A DNA stretch of 64,000 nt from an uncultured Dehalococcoidia bacterium (GTDB taxonomy: Bacteria > Chloroflexota > Dehalococcoidia > Lucifugimonadales > GCA-2712585): assembly GCA_951812825.1 (NCBI GenBank), contig OX638324.1, positions 506,459-570,458 of the forward strand. Reading direction: 5' to 3'. Shown piece after piece: positions 44,234 through 54,789 of this stretch. Within the stretch, counting starts at the first letter, position 1. Every line of letters begins with the position of its first letter. The notes below the pieces were generated by a model. The model had not been told where the DNA came from and did no database searches. It saw only the letters and a program-made list of their open reading frames with translations. The position numbers were made by a program, and so were the translations under genes.

Positions 44234-45730
44234 ATGTATGTGGTGGATCTGTATTTTCGTGTGCGGAAGGCTTGTCTGGTGGAAGGGATGAGCATGAGGG
44301 AAGCATCCCGGATGTTTGGAATTCACAGGGACACTGTGCGGAAGATGCTCTCCAACCCAACGCCACCCGGATACCGAAGGCAGCGCCCTGCCCGGCGTCC
44401 CAAGCTTGAGCTCTTCACCGGCATCATAGACCGGGTCCTTGAAGAGGACCTGAGCCTTCCCAGGAAGCAGCGTCACACGGTCAAGCGCATCTTCGAGCGG
44501 CTGAGAGAAGAACACGGCTTCGATGGCGGCTACACCATAGTCAAGGACTATGTGCGCAAGAGCAGGAGGCAGGGGCGAGAGATGTTCGTTCCCCTGGCCC
44601 ATCCTACCGGACACGCGCAGTGCGACTTCGGACAGGCGTGGGCAGTCATAGGGGGCGAGAGGCGCAGGGCCCACTACTTTGTGATGTCCCTTCCGCACAG
44701 TGACGGAATCTTCGTGAAGGCGTATCCGGCGGAGACTACGGAGGCGTTCTGTGATGGCCACGTATCCGCGTTCGCCTACCTGGGCGGGGTTCCGCAGAGC
44801 ATCCTGTACGACAACACGAAGCTGGCGGTGGCCAGGATACGGGGAGATGGACGCCGCAAGAGAACGAGGGTGTTCACGGAGCTTCAGTCCCACTACCTGT
44901 TCAGCGACAGGTTCGGCCGACCCGGCAAGGCCACAGACAAGGGGAATGTGGAGGGGATGGTGGGATACGTGAGGCGCAACTTCCTGGTGCCTGTGCCGAA
45001 GTTCGACAGCTTCAACGCGCTCAATGCCTACCTGGAGTCAAGATGTTTTGGCAGGAAGGAGGCGAAGCTGAGGGGGCACAGGGAGAGCATAGGAGAGCGA
45101 ATGGAGCGAGACCTCGGCGCATTACTGCCCTTGCCCTCGGTTCCCTACGACCCGTGCGACAGGCACGCCACCCGGGTGAGTTCCCTGTCCCTGGTCCGAT
45201 ACCGGGCCGACTACTCGGTGCCGGTGGCCTACGGACACAGGGACGTGCTGGTCAGGGGCTATGTGGAGGAGGTGGTGATCAGTTGCGGTTCTGAGGTGAT
45301 AGCCCGCCACAGGCGGTCCTACGAACGGGGGAACTTCGTCTTCGATCCCATCCACTATCTGCCACTTCTGGAGAAGAAGATAGCAGCCCTGGACCAGGCG
45401 GCGCCCCTGGCCGGGTGGAAGCTACCGGGAGAGTTCGACACCCTTCGCAGGCTGCTTGAGTACCGCATGGGCAGACGTGGAAAGAGGGAGTTCGTTCAGG
45501 TGTTGAGGTTGTTGGAGACCTTCTCACGGGAGGATGTGCATATGGCCGTGCGCGATGCCGTCAGGATGGGAGCGGCCGGCTTCGACGCTGTCAAGCATCT
45601 TGTGCTGTGCAACATCGAGGAACGGCCACCCAGGCTGGACCTCGACCTGTATCCCCACCTGCCCAGGGTGTGTGTGAGCACCACGTCGGCGGGAGACTAT
45701 ATGAAGCTGCTGAATGGGAGGACATCGTGA
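44234..45730 (+). CDS. istA: IS21-family transposase IstA
   Basis: A 498-aa transposase. N-terminal HTH (SMREASRMFGIHRDTVRKML). The DDE core has GHAQCDFGQAWAV (Asp), SILYDNTKLAVARI (Asp) and GNVEGMVGYVRRN (Glu). A C-terminal beta-barrel follows. The stop overlaps the GTG of the istB gene, the usual IS21 arrangement. Apparently intact. Confidence 0.9.
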   Translation: MYVVDLYFRVRKACLVEGMSMREASRMFGIHRDTVRKMLSNPTPPGYRRQRPARRPKLELFTGIIDRVLEEDLSLPRKQRHTVKRIFERLREEHGFDGGYTIVKDYVRKSRRQGREMFVPLAHPTGHAQCDFGQAWAVIGGERRRAHYFVMSLPHSDGIFVKAYPAETTEAFCDGHVSAFAYLGGVPQSILYDNTKLAVARIRGDGRRKRTRVFTELQSHYLFSDRFGRPGKATDKGNVEGMVGYVRRNFLVPVPKFDSFNALNAYLESRCFGRKEAKLRGHRESIGERMERDLGALLPLPSVPYDPCDRHATRVSSLSLVRYRADYSVPVAYGHRDVLVRGYVEEVVISCGSEVIARHRRSYERGNFVFDPIHYLPLLEKKIAALDQAAPLAGWKLPGEFDTLRRLLEYRMGRRGKREFVQVLRLLETFSREDVHMAVRDAVRMGAAGFDAVKHLVLCNIEERPPRLDLDLYPHLPRVCVSTTSAGDYMKLLNGRTS

Positions 45731-46515
45731 CTGACAGATCAACGCTGCTGCTGCAACACAACCTGAAGGAGTTGAAGCTGCCGACCTTCCTGAGGGAGTT
45801 CGGCAAGGTTGCGGCCCAGTGCGCCGCCGAAGGGGTGGACCATCCCGACTACCTGCTGAGGCTGTCTGAGCTTGAGCTCATAGACCGTCATCACCGCATG
45901 GTGGGGCGCAGGATCAAGGCCGCCCGCTTTCCGTCTATAAAGAGCCTGGACTCCTTCGACTTCAAGGCCATGCCGTCGGTGAACAGCCGGCTTGTGGCTC
46001 AACTCGCCCGCTGCGAGTACATAGAACGCCGCGAGAACGTCATCGCCATAGGCAACAGCGGTACCGGCAAGACCCACATAGCCCTGGGACTGGGACTCGC
46101 CGCCTGTCAGAGGGGACTCTCCGTCGGCTTCACCACGGCTGCCAGTCTGGTGAATGAGCTTGTGGAAGCCAGGGACGAGAAGCGCCTGCTGAACCTGCAG
46201 AAGAAGCTGTTCCGGCTGAAGCTGCTCATCGTAGACGAGCTCGGCTTCGTGCCCTTGTCTCAAACGGGAGCGGAACTGCTCTTTGAGATCTTCAGCCAGC
46301 GATATGAATGAGGCTCCATACTCGTCACAACCAACCTGCCCTTCGACGAGTGGACCGAGATGTTCGGCTCCGAAAGGCTCACCGGAGCCCTGCTGGACCG
46401 GCTCACTCACCACGTGCACATCCTGGAGATGAACGGCGAGAGCTACCGCCTCAAACAGAGCAGTCTAGACGCTGTGGCGGCGACTCCAGACCTACACTCG
46501 TCCCCCAGCCAATAG
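45727..46515 (+). pseudogene. istB: IS21-family helper ATPase IstB with internal TGA
   Basis: An AAA+ helper: IAIGNSGTGKTHIALGLGL is Walker A, LLIVDELGFVPLSQ Walker B. TGA at 46309-46311 interrupts FSQRYE-stop-GSILVTTNLPFDEW, where a codon for Arg is expected (CGA to TGA). The frame then continues in phase to TAG at 46515, ending HILEMNGESYRLKQS. The truncated product lacks sensor residues, so the element is probably immobile now. Confidence 0.85.
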
Positions 46516-46623
46516 CCGCTGCAGAGGACATTTTCGCTTGACATTTAATTGATGACATTTTTGCTGACCAATAGCGCCCAAGTGGTACACTTTTACTCCG
46601 CCCCGCTTGTTGTTGCCCAGCAT

Positions 46624-48246
46624 AAGTGTCAGTAGTTAACTGTTCAGCAAGAATGTCACATCATGGAGAATGTGACGTTGAATCAAAAGGAACAAGGGAG
46701 ACTACAGGTACTCAACAGCTTGCTGGCGAAGCATATGACGATAGAGCAGGCATCTACGCTGATGGGGGTGAGCATACGTCAAGCCTGGCGCATTCTGGCG
46801 GCTTACAAGGAGGAGGGAGCAGCCGCCCTGGCTCACGGTCATCGAGGTCGGAGGGCGCCCAACGCGATATCGGAGGATGCGAAGGCTGTTGTGCTTTACC
46901 TGGCACAGACACGGTACGTGGGAACCAATCACACGCACATGAGCGAGTTGTTGAGAGAACACGAAGGCATAGACATTCCTCGCAGCACGCTGCGGAGACT
47001 TTTGGTGAGCGTCGGTGAGAACAGCCCGCGCGGGAGACGTCCACCCAAGCATCGAAGTCGACGTCAGAGAATGCCTCGTGAGGGTATGCTCATTCAGATA
47101 GACGGGAGCTACCATAGATGGCTTGGGGAAGATGGTCCACAGTTCACATTACTGCTGGCGGTGGATGATGCTACGGGCATCGTGGCTAGCGCCCTATTCT
47201 GTGGGCTGGAGAAGACCCGCAGCTACTTCCAGCTGCTTGAGGCCTTGATAAGGCGTTGCGGGTTGCCCCTCGCCCTTTATACGGACCGGCATGCCGTCTT
47301 CAAGTACACGCCATCCTCAGATAGTGCCGCCGCTCCTACTCAGTTCAGTCGAGCTATGGACGAGCTAGGGATACAGCTGATATTCGCTCGGTCGCCACAG
47401 GCTAAGGGACGAGTGGAACGCACAGCGGGAACACTCCAGGATAGGCTGGTTACGGAGCTTCGGCTTGCGGGGGCGATCACCATCGATGATGCAAATCGCG
47501 TGCTAGAGGACTTTCTTCCACGCTTCAACAGCCGCTTCAAGGTGCCTTCCCAGGAGTCTGAAGCCGTCTACCGCCCAGTGGACGATGGAATCCGCTTGGA
47601 GAAGGTGCTGTGCTTCAAGTATCGCCGCAGAGTTGCCAGGGACAACACTGTCAGATATCGCCGCCGTACTCTGCAACTGCTGCCCGGTACGGACAGGACG
47701 AGCTACGCCGGTACAGTCGTAGATGTACTTGAGAGATTGGACGGACACCTGGAAGTGCAGCACCAAGGGTGGGACATCCCCTCTCAAGAGGCTCCGCCAC
47801 ATCCGAGTGTCCTTCGCGGCCTCGCCGGGAGAACCGCACACACAGTTGCCCCTTACCTGTCCTCTAAAGTCAACGGCAACGGTCTGGGTGGAAGATCGGT
47901 GACCAGGCTAGCGACGCCGGACCAGGTTCACCATATCGGAAAGCTCATTGCTGTCGCCGGTCCCAATGGCACCAGAAGAGTTCGCAAATCTGTAGGCCCA
48001 CCACGAAGAGATCCCACGCCACTGCAGACGGCCAGGTGGAAGGCGGTGCAAAAGGCTAAGCGAAAGGGCCTGTCTATTCGAGGAATAGCCCGGGAACTGG
48101 GCATTCATAGGGACACCGCGAAGAAGTACATGAACGCCAGGAGCCCGCCCATAACCGGCCATCAACCCAGATTCAAGAATTCGTGACCTGTTATGATCAG
48201 AGACGAAGTCGGTGACATTTATGCTGGTCACTTTCACTGACATTTA
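46624..48246 (+). mobile_element. rve-type IS with imperfect terminal repeats
   Basis: Left end TGTCAGTAGTTAAC...AATGTCAC (from 46627) and right end (reverse complement TGTCAGTGAAAGTG...AATGTCAC from 48242) share both flanks of a roughly 35-nt repeat. The single gene between them is intact. It interrupts the right terminal region of the IS21 element. Confidence 0.65.
46663..48186 (+). CDS. ISNCY-like rve transposase
   Basis: A 507-aa protein. N-terminal HTH (TIEQASTLMGVSIRQAWRIL), integrase core with MLIQIDGSYHRW (Asp), LALYTDRHAVFKY (Asp) and KGRVERTAGTLQDR (Glu), then a beta-rich region. The last 80 residues form a second HTH (LQTARWKAVQKAKRKGLSIR, GIARELGIHRDTAKKYM). A related C-terminal HTH survives alone at 51226-51444. 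Confidence 0.85.
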   Translation: MENVTLNQKEQGRLQVLNSLLAKHMTIEQASTLMGVSIRQAWRILAAYKEEGAAALAHGHRGRRAPNAISEDAKAVVLYLAQTRYVGTNHTHMSELLREHEGIDIPRSTLRRLLVSVGENSPRGRRPPKHRSRRQRMPREGMLIQIDGSYHRWLGEDGPQFTLLLAVDDATGIVASALFCGLEKTRSYFQLLEALIRRCGLPLALYTDRHAVFKYTPSSDSAAAPTQFSRAMDELGIQLIFARSPQAKGRVERTAGTLQDRLVTELRLAGAITIDDANRVLEDFLPRFNSRFKVPSQESEAVYRPVDDGIRLEKVLCFKYRRRVARDNTVRYRRRTLQLLPGTDRTSYAGTVVDVLERLDGHLEVQHQGWDIPSQEAPPHPSVLRGLAGRTAHTVAPYLSSKVNGNGLGGRSVTRLATPDQVHHIGKLIAVAGPNGTRRVRKSVGPPRRDPTPLQTARWKAVQKAKRKGLSIRGIARELGIHRDTAKKYMNARSPPITGHQPRFKNS

Positions 48247-48378
48247 TCCTGAGCGGCGACACCCCGCTGGTACGTCTTTGCTCCGCCCTTGACACGCAGT
48301 TTTTGGACACTTTCTAAGTCCCATCGCAGTAGTGTCCACTCGCTCAGCTGGAAGGCTACGACCGAGGAGGTAGTTGAG

Positions 48379-49455
48379 ATGACGACAATTGTTGATGGAC
48401 GAGGCGGTGACGTGAATCAGGTAGTTATCGGTGTGGACACTCACCAGGAGAAACATGTGGACGTGGGTATTGATCGTCTGGATGCGCGCCTCGGCGAGCT
48501 TCACGCGGCTGCAACCACCCATGGGTATGAGAAGCTGGAACGGTGGTTATGGGAGTTGAGAGAGATCCATGCATTCGGAATTGAGGGAACGGCTTCCGAT
48601 GGCGCCGGTGTCACTCGCCATATGACGGGTAGAGGCTATAGTGTCATCAAGATGAACCGGCACGACCGATCTACGCGCTAAAGGAAAGGCAAGAGCGATC
48701 CCACCAACGCCGAGATTGCAGCTAGAGCTATGCCGGCGGGAGTGGCGACGGCCACACCCAAGTCGGGAGAGGGTGAGGTCGAGATGATCCGTATGCTGAA
48801 GTCCACTAAGGACTCAGCCGTCAAGTCTCGCATCCAGGCCCTGCATCAAATGAGGGTTCTCATCATCACTGCATCCTCTAGGCTCAGGGAATCGCTCCAT
48901 GTTCTCACCTCACGCGTACTGATCAACCGGTGCAAGAGTTTCCGTCCTAGTCGACTGAAGAGTCTCATGGCTGCGGCGAAACTTGCTCTCCGCTCCCTTG
49001 CCCGTCGATATTTTAGTCTGGATCAGGAGATACAGAACCTGCTGGCCAACTTGGAGCACCTCACACCTGCTGTAGCACCTGCTCTTGTAAACAGCTATTG
49101 CATAGAACCGTACACGGCGACGACGCTCCTGGTGGCCGCGGGAAGCAACCCTGAACGCCTACACTCCGAGGCCGCCTTTGCCTCTCTATGCGGTGTCAAC
49201 CCCATTCCTGCTTCTTCAGGCAAGACCAACCGGCATCGGCTCAATCGTGGCGGCCACCATCAGGCCAACGCCGCCCTCTATAGGATCGTTATCGCCAGAC
49301 TTCGTCATTATCCTCGAACTCAGGCCTACATGCGCCGTCGTACTACCGAGGGTATGAGTAGGACGGAGATAATCCATTGCCTCAAACGATACGTTGCTCG
49401 CGAGGTCTACTCCGCCCACAAGACTTGGGCTCAAACGGCCCAAAAGACTACTTGA
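48379..49455 (+). pseudogene. IS110-family transposase with internal TAA
   Basis: A DEDD transposase: VVIGVDTHQEKHVDVGID (first Asp), FGIEGTASDGAGVTRHMTGR (Glu), then TAA at 48679-48681 in the motif RHDRSTR-stop-RKGKSDPTNAEIAARA where Arg is expected. The same frame continues to 49455 with the transposase_20 domain (YTATTLLVAAGSNPERLHSE, FASLCGVNPIPASSGKTNRH). One nonsense codon is the only visible defect. Confidence 0.85.
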
Positions 49456-49565
49456 CTTCAATAGGAGCATCACTTGTACTGATTGCCAATAGTCGCATTT
49501 CCGCTAGCGGCCTATACTGGTAGTTCATTGACAGTGTCGATCATCCTACCACTCAACACCCACTC

Positions 49566-51146
49566 CTATGGAGTTTTGGCTCCATCACCCGAGTCCATTT
49601 TTCTTTGAACTTCGGAAGTCTTCAAACATGATAATGCAATGACGGCGACCATGAGGCCAAGGCCAACCCAAAACGCAATCTGAATCCCTGCGGTAAATGC
49701 TTCCTTTACCTCCGGTACCACAGGAACGGCAACAATTTCTGACGGAGCATACCCTTTGGATATTATGATGCCTGATACAATGGCTGTGGCAAGAGCGAGC
49801 CCCAAGGAGTTACCCATATTTCTGTTCAAATTGGTAAATGCCGATGCTACGCCGTATTTGGATGTGTGTACAGTACCCAGTAGAGAGTTGAGATTTGAGG
49901 CATGAAATATTCCTATACCTGCCCCGAGAAGAATCAGTCCAGGCAACACATCAGAATAGTTAGAGTGTAGGGCGAGTCTCCCGAGTAGAAATAGACCTAT
50001 TGCTGATATCATGGCTCCCACTATCTTTGGAATCCTAGTGCCATACTTATCAGAAATGCGACCTCCTATTGGTGCCATTACACCCAGGGAAGCTGCATTA
50101 GCCATCATGATGAGGCCAGTCCGCCCCGGAGACAAATTCAGTACCTGTTGAAGGTAAAAAGGTAGAAGTATCCAGACAGGGGCAGCGGCAACAAATGCAA
50201 ATAGTGCGGAGAGAGAGCCAAATGCAAAGATCCTACTCTTAAAAAGGCTTAGGTCCAATAGAGGATGGGCAGTATTTGCTTGATGTCTGATAAAAAGAAC
50301 TAGTAGTATCGCTGAGACAATCAATCCGCTCATTACTGGGACACCAGTCCAGCTGTATTTATGAACGTAGGAAAGGCTTATTAATGCAGCAAGTAAAGTT
50401 CCGCCAGACAGAACCAATCCCAGCCAGTCGAATTCCATCAATGCCCGCCCTCTCGCGGGTCTTGCATTTGACAGATTGTGCCTGATGATAAGAGAGACTG
50501 CAGTCATCCCCAAAAGAACGAGAGGAATATTCACAAAGAACACAGATCGCCATCCGAGAGACTCTACCAGAATTCCCCCAAAGACAGGACCTATGATATT
50601 CCCTGCTATAGTCACAGTCATGTAGAGCCCTATAGCCCTTCCACGCTCATTTGCTTCGAAGGTGGACGTAATTATCGCCATGCCTAGCGCCAAGAGAATG
50701 GCAGACCCTGCAGCAGCAATGATCCTGAAAGCAATCAGCATCCAAAGTTCATGTGACAATCCTGCGAGCAAACAGCCGAGTCCGAATACAATATAGCCTA
50801 GGATATATGCCCCCTTACGACTATACGAATCTCCGACCTTGCCCGCCGGCAATAGGAAACTGCTGACAGCTACTGCATAACCTAGGGGAATCCATTGGAT
50901 TGAAGCTAAATCACTATGAAACTCTTCTGCAATTCTTGGCAAGGCTATAGCAATGCTATCAAAATCCGCCGAAGCCATGAACGTGCCAATTCCCACAGCC
51001 AGAAAAATTAGCCATTTGCGCCTAGCCGATTTACTGATCAATCCTATTCGTCTCTTATGTGCTGCAACATTTCTTAGATCGCTCCAATTAGAGCAAATGC
51101 AGATTATTACTATAAGCATATGCTCGTCAATGATGTTGATACCCAA
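49566..51146 (-). CDS. DHA2-type MFS drug/metabolite exporter
   Basis: Up to 526 aa, about 14 membrane segments. Typical DHA2 motifs: SIQWIPLGYAVAVSSFLLPA, AGKVGDSYSRKGAYILG (motif A), AIGLYMTVTIAGNIIGPVFG (motif C) and LGWRSVFFVNIPLVL. The first 40 residues are unusual for the family; TTG 51041 (MISKSARRKW...) may be the true start. Codon use is AT-rich compared with the window. Proton-driven export of a small molecule is expected; its nearness to chorismate-using genes suggests export of their product, which is inference. Confidence 0.82.
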   Translation of the reverse strand: MGINIIDEHMLIVIICICSNWSDLRNVAAHKRRIGLISKSARRKWLIFLAVGIGTFMASADFDSIAIALPRIAEEFHSDLASIQWIPLGYAVAVSSFLLPAGKVGDSYSRKGAYILGYIVFGLGCLLAGLSHELWMLIAFRIIAAAGSAILLALGMAIITSTFEANERGRAIGLYMTVTIAGNIIGPVFGGILVESLGWRSVFFVNIPLVLLGMTAVSLIIRHNLSNARPARGRALMEFDWLGLVLSGGTLLAALISLSYVHKYSWTGVPVMSGLIVSAILLVLFIRHQANTAHPLLDLSLFKSRIFAFGSLSALFAFVAAAPVWILLPFYLQQVLNLSPGRTGLIMMANAASLGVMAPIGGRISDKYGTRIPKIVGAMISAIGLFLLGRLALHSNYSDVLPGLILLGAGIGIFHASNLNSLLGTVHTSKYGVASAFTNLNRNMGNSLGLALATAIVSGIIISKGYAPSEIVAVPVVPEVKEAFTAGIQIAFWVGLGLMVAVIALSCLKTSEVQRKMDSGDGAKTP

Positions 51147-51225
51147 ACCGAGCGGCTGTAGTCTAAATCTGTTGCTGCTCAGCGATTATGTCCCCTTAAG
51201 TGAAAAGCGAAAATGTCACTCGGTT

Positions 51226-51444
51226 AACCTGCGTCGATCAATGATTCAGTCAGGGCCTCGGCTTTGTCACGCTCTTTGGCGCTGAAGCGTTTGGTGGGAG
51301 ACTCTCTGCTAGGGCGTATTTTCTGGCGGCAACCCGTGACAATCCCAGCTTGCAGGCGATAGTGCGCAGGGAGAGTCCCTGCTGCTTGGCCTTCCGCACC
51401 GCCTCCCAACGTGCCTGCTGAACTTGAGTAGGGTTCCTGTACAA
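51226..51444 (-). pseudogene. Remnant of an rve-type transposase C-terminus
   Basis: QVQQARWEAVRKAKQQGLSL and RTIACKLGLSRVAARKYALA parallel the C-terminal HTH of the transposase at 46663-48186. Nothing of the catalytic core remains upstream. Confidence 0.6.
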
Positions 51445-51638
51445 CGGAGTGACGAACTAGGAACACTCTGAACAGCGTGATGCAGGTTGCATATAATAGT
51501 CCGTGGGGGTTGTAAGAGACTTAGGAGCCTCACATGGGGTTCTTCCGGTGTACACAGGAAAGCGTTGGAGGCCCCAAGTCACCTCAGCCGGGGCGTGGTA
51601 GTGACCCCGCCTCTTAGGTTGTGCGCAGGTAGGCCCTC

Positions 51639-51935
51639 TCAAGCCACCAGGTGACGATCCGCCGTTATGAGGTTGGTCAGCCTCAACAGCAACGCCAGCC
51701 GTTGGGTGTTCTTGGTCAATCCCCGGTATTGAATCTTGGCGAACCCGAAACCTCGCTTCACCCACAGGAATGGATGCTCCGCCTTGGCCCATATGGACGC
51801 CTTCCGTCTTTCCTCCACCGTTTCCTCACTCCCAGGCTCCAATTGTCGTCGCCTTCCAGGCCTCATGGCCACTCGCCACTCCACGTACAACCCCCTATTC
51901 TCATCCCCTGAATGGCGTCAAGTATTCTTGCCGGT
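51639..51935 (-). pseudogene. C-terminal part of an IS5-family transposase (copy 1)
   Basis: LYVEWRVAMRPGRRR and AEHPFLWVKRGFGFAKIQYR, GLTKNTQRLALLLRLTNLI are the conserved end of IS5 transposases, with the Glu region. It is the missing tail of the gene part at 54025-54706. An identical stretch, inverted, lies at 61387-61684. Confidence 0.75.
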
Positions 51936-51945
51936 TGTGCGACAA

Positions 51946-52371
51946 TCATTTTTGCCGGTTTGAGTTATTCTCCATTTTGAGGTTCGGGTCCTGATTGGTT
52001 CTATAGCTGGGCACATCGAACTCGAGGATCACGGAGTGGTGGACGATCCTGTCTATGGCGGCCGCGGTGGCCATAGGATTGGCGAACACCTTCTCCCACT
52101 GGCTGAACACGAGGTTCGACGTAATCCCCAACGATCTTCGTTCGTAGCGCTCTGCAATCAGGGTAAAGAGCACCTCGGACTCCTCGGCTCCCTGAGGCAT
52201 ATAGCCCAGGTCGTCGATGATGAGCAGGTCGAAGTTGTCCAGCTTCCTGAGTATCCGTGGCAACTCCAAGTCCCGCTTGGCTGCGAGCATGTCCTGTACC
52301 AGGCGGTAGGCTGGGATAAAGAACACAGAGCGCCCCGACTCCACCAACCGGTGCGCGTTGCCTCAAGATAA
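51946..52371 (-). pseudogene. IstB-like ATPase remnant
   Basis: The C-terminal half of an IstB helper: LDNFDLLIIDDLGYMPQGAE (Walker B), ERYERRSLGITSNLVFSQWE and MATAAAIDRIVHHSVILEFD. Walker A is missing because the sequence upstream is replaced by the rve-type element. The frame itself is open. Confidence 0.75.
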
Positions 52372-52391
52372 ACGTTACCGAATCGGAGCTA

Positions 52392-53958
52392 TTGCCTCAC
52401 GGAAGATGTTACCATAATCAGGGAGGTATTCAGATGGAGGGAGACATTAGGACAGCGGGACTCTGTGCCATGCGCAACCGCTACAGGGAGGCATCGAAGA
52501 AGGACAAGGGAAGGAAGCTCGACGAGTTCGTGGCGCTGACGGGCTGCCACAGAAAGCACGCCGTCAGGATGTTAGGACAGTGCTAGCAGGTAACAGGTCG
52601 GATCGTTCACAGGGGCCAACGCATTTACGACGAGTCTGTCAGACAGGCGCTGGTAGTGGTATGGGAGGCTTCAGACCGGATATGCGGCAAGAGACTCAAG
52701 GCCGCTTTGCCATGCATGGTGGAGACTTTGGAGAGACATGGACATCTCGACCTAGATGCCGACGTGCGTGGGCGGTTGTTCTCGGCAAGCGCGGCCACCA
52801 TAGACCGGCTACTGCGACCTGTGAGAGAGAGAAAGCCGGAAGCCCTAGAAGGCTCAAGAGGCAGAAGAGGCTGGGAAGCCGGGTTCCTGTACGCACATTC
52901 ATGGACTGGAAGGAGCCAGAGATAGGCTACCTTGAGATAGACCTGGTGGCGCACTGTGGAGGCACGGTTACGGGATCGTTCATCAACAGCTTAGTGGCGA
53001 CCGACGTGTGCTCAGAAGGACGGAGGCGATGCCGCTTCTGGCACGGGAGCAGGCCCTGGTGGTGGAGGGACTCGAAGCCATATCCCGAGTCTTTCCGGTT
53101 CCAATCCGTGGAATCGATTCGGACAACGACAGTGTGTTCATCAACGAGACACTGGTGGGCTACTGCGCCGACCGAGGTATCGAGTTCACGCGGTCCCGTG
53201 CTTACCGCAAGAACGACCAGGTATGGATAGAGCAGAAGAACGGATCGGTGCTACGCCGCTTCGTCGGACATGCGCGCTACTTCCGGCCCTGCGGCTGGCC
53301 AGACGATGGCCCACCTCTATGGCGCGATGCGGTTGTATGTAAACCACTCCCAGCCCTCATTCAAGCTGCTGGAGCGCAGCCCCGATGGCGGGGGCGTGAA
53401 GAAAAGATACAGCAAGCCTGCCACACCTTGCGACCGTCTGCTTGAACGCGATGATGTAAGTGAGGAGACGAAACATTGGTTGAGGTCGAGTCGGGTGAGA
53501 CTGGACCCGGTATCCCTGCTGTACAAGATTCGGGAGGCTCAATCAGCGCTTGCGGCGATTAACGCTTCGGACTCGCCGGTTTTACCGAGCAATGAGAGTC
53601 TGGAACGCTTCCTCGCCAGTCTGCCTGAGCTGTGGAGGCGGGGCGAAGTGCGTCCTACTCACGGTTGCAAGGCCAGGGTCCCGCACACATGGCGTTCAAG
53701 GCCAGACCCCTTCGAAGGAGTATGGTGTGAGATCCTGCGTTGGCACAGAAGCAGCCGGACGTTACCGCAACGGACCTTCTCGATCGTCTCATGATCCGCT
53801 ACCCAGAGCGTTACAGTAGGCGTCAACTGAGGACACTTCAGCGAAGAATTCGTCAGTGGCGGGGTGTGGTGGCCAAACAGCTGGTGTATGCTTCAGCAGA
53901 ACGGAGGGGAATGGAAGAGGCTGATCGAGGGTACATCAGCCCCGTGGGCGTCAATTAG
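52392..53958 (+). pseudogene. Degenerate rve-family transposase (copy 1)
   Basis: Pieces in different frames rebuild one transposase: RNRYREASKKDKGRKLDEFV, AVRMLGQC followed by TAG at 52584-52586, then EASDRICGKRLKAALPCMVE, EIGYLEIDLVAHCGGTVTGS (Asp), GIDSDNDSVFINETLVGYCA (Asp), NDQVWIEQKNGSVLRRFVGH (Glu) and LRTLQRRIRQWRGVVAKQL. At least three frameshifts. GGTAACA...TGAGGCAA-type repeats flank it (about 52370-52412 and 53975-53996). A divergent inverted copy lies at 59733-61260. Confidence 0.75.
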
Positions 53959-54024
53959 AAGCCGCTGAGCTTTCGGTAACATTTCCTGGTGAGCAACAGG
54001 CCGGCAAGAATGATTGTCGCTGAT

Positions 54025-54706
54025 CATCCCTCGTGGCCATTTCCTGATATTCCGCATCTCCCCACACTCGCTTCTCTCCTCCGTCTAGCAGCCGGTGCGT
54101 CTCCGTCACGTCATGCACGTTGGCGAATGTCGTACTCATGCTATGCACCACTCCTGTCTCTGAGTCCACCCCGATGTGCACTTTCATACCGAAGCGCCAC
54201 TCGTTCCCCTTCTTCGTTTGACGCATCTGTGGGTCTCGCTTGCCTGCGCCATTCTTCGTCGACGACGGCGCCTCTATGATGCTGGATCCCACTATGGTGC
54301 CCTCCCGCAGCCCCTGGGTTGCCAGGTGGCGGTTGATCTCCTCCATCAGTCCCTCTCCCAACCGGCGCTCTTCCAGCAGATGTCGAAAGTTCAGTATCGT
54401 TGCCTCGTCCGGCAACGGTCCTGAGAGCCTCAGTCCCACGAACCTTCTCACCGACTCCGCCTCGTAGAGCAGGTCCTCCATACCGGGGTCGCTCAGATTG
54501 TAGAACAGGTGCACACAGTGTATCCGCAGCATCGACGACAGCTCGTAGGGCCGACGGCCCCGGCTCACTTTCCTATAGTAGGGCCGAATCCGCTCTTCCA
54601 GCAGACCCCATGGGATCAAGCCATCCATACGCTCTTGGAATATCTCCCGACGGGCTTTACGCTCCTTGCTCTCGTACTCCAGATCTCCGAATGTCGGCTG
54701 GTGCAT
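54025..54706 (-). pseudogene. N-terminal part of an IS5-family transposase
   Basis: FGDLEYESKERKARREIFQE, RGRRPYELSSMLRIHCVHLF, LPDEATILNFRHLLEERRLG (first Asp), GTIVGSSIIEAPSSTKNGAG and KKGNEWRFGMKVHIGVDSET match IS5 transposases; the usual Asp of IVDATII is Ser here. It breaks at WGDAEYQEMATRDDQ where the secondary insertion begins. Confidence 0.75.
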
Positions 54707-54789
54707 CGTGACTTCACCTCAAACATCTCTGCATTCTGCTTGCCATTCTACAATAGCCTTCGACAACCGGAGTTTGTTCAGAGTGTTCC

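Larger units (their letters stand above)
44112..48294 (+). mobile_element. IS21-family element with a second IS nested in its right end
   Basis: The left end TGAGAAGGGCGGAG...ATGTACCA (from 44112) mirrors the far right end, whose reverse complement from 48294 reads TGTCAAGGGCGGAG...CGTACCA. A further copy of this terminal motif sits inside (about 46582-46603), as is normal for IS21 multiple terminal repeats. The rve-type element 46624-48246 lies between the two right-end copies. Confidence 0.65.
51461..54788 (-). mobile_element. IS5-family element split by a secondary insertion
   Basis: GAACACTCTGAAC at 51461 onward and GTTCAGAGTGTTC ending near 54788 are terminal inverted repeats, each bordered by CTAG, the expected 4-bp IS5 target duplication. 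The transposase N-terminal part (54706-54025) and C-terminal part (51935-51639) are on the same strand and separated by about 2.1 kb of other IS DNA (51949-54022) ending in GCGACAATCATT-type inverted repeats. Confidence 0.65.
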
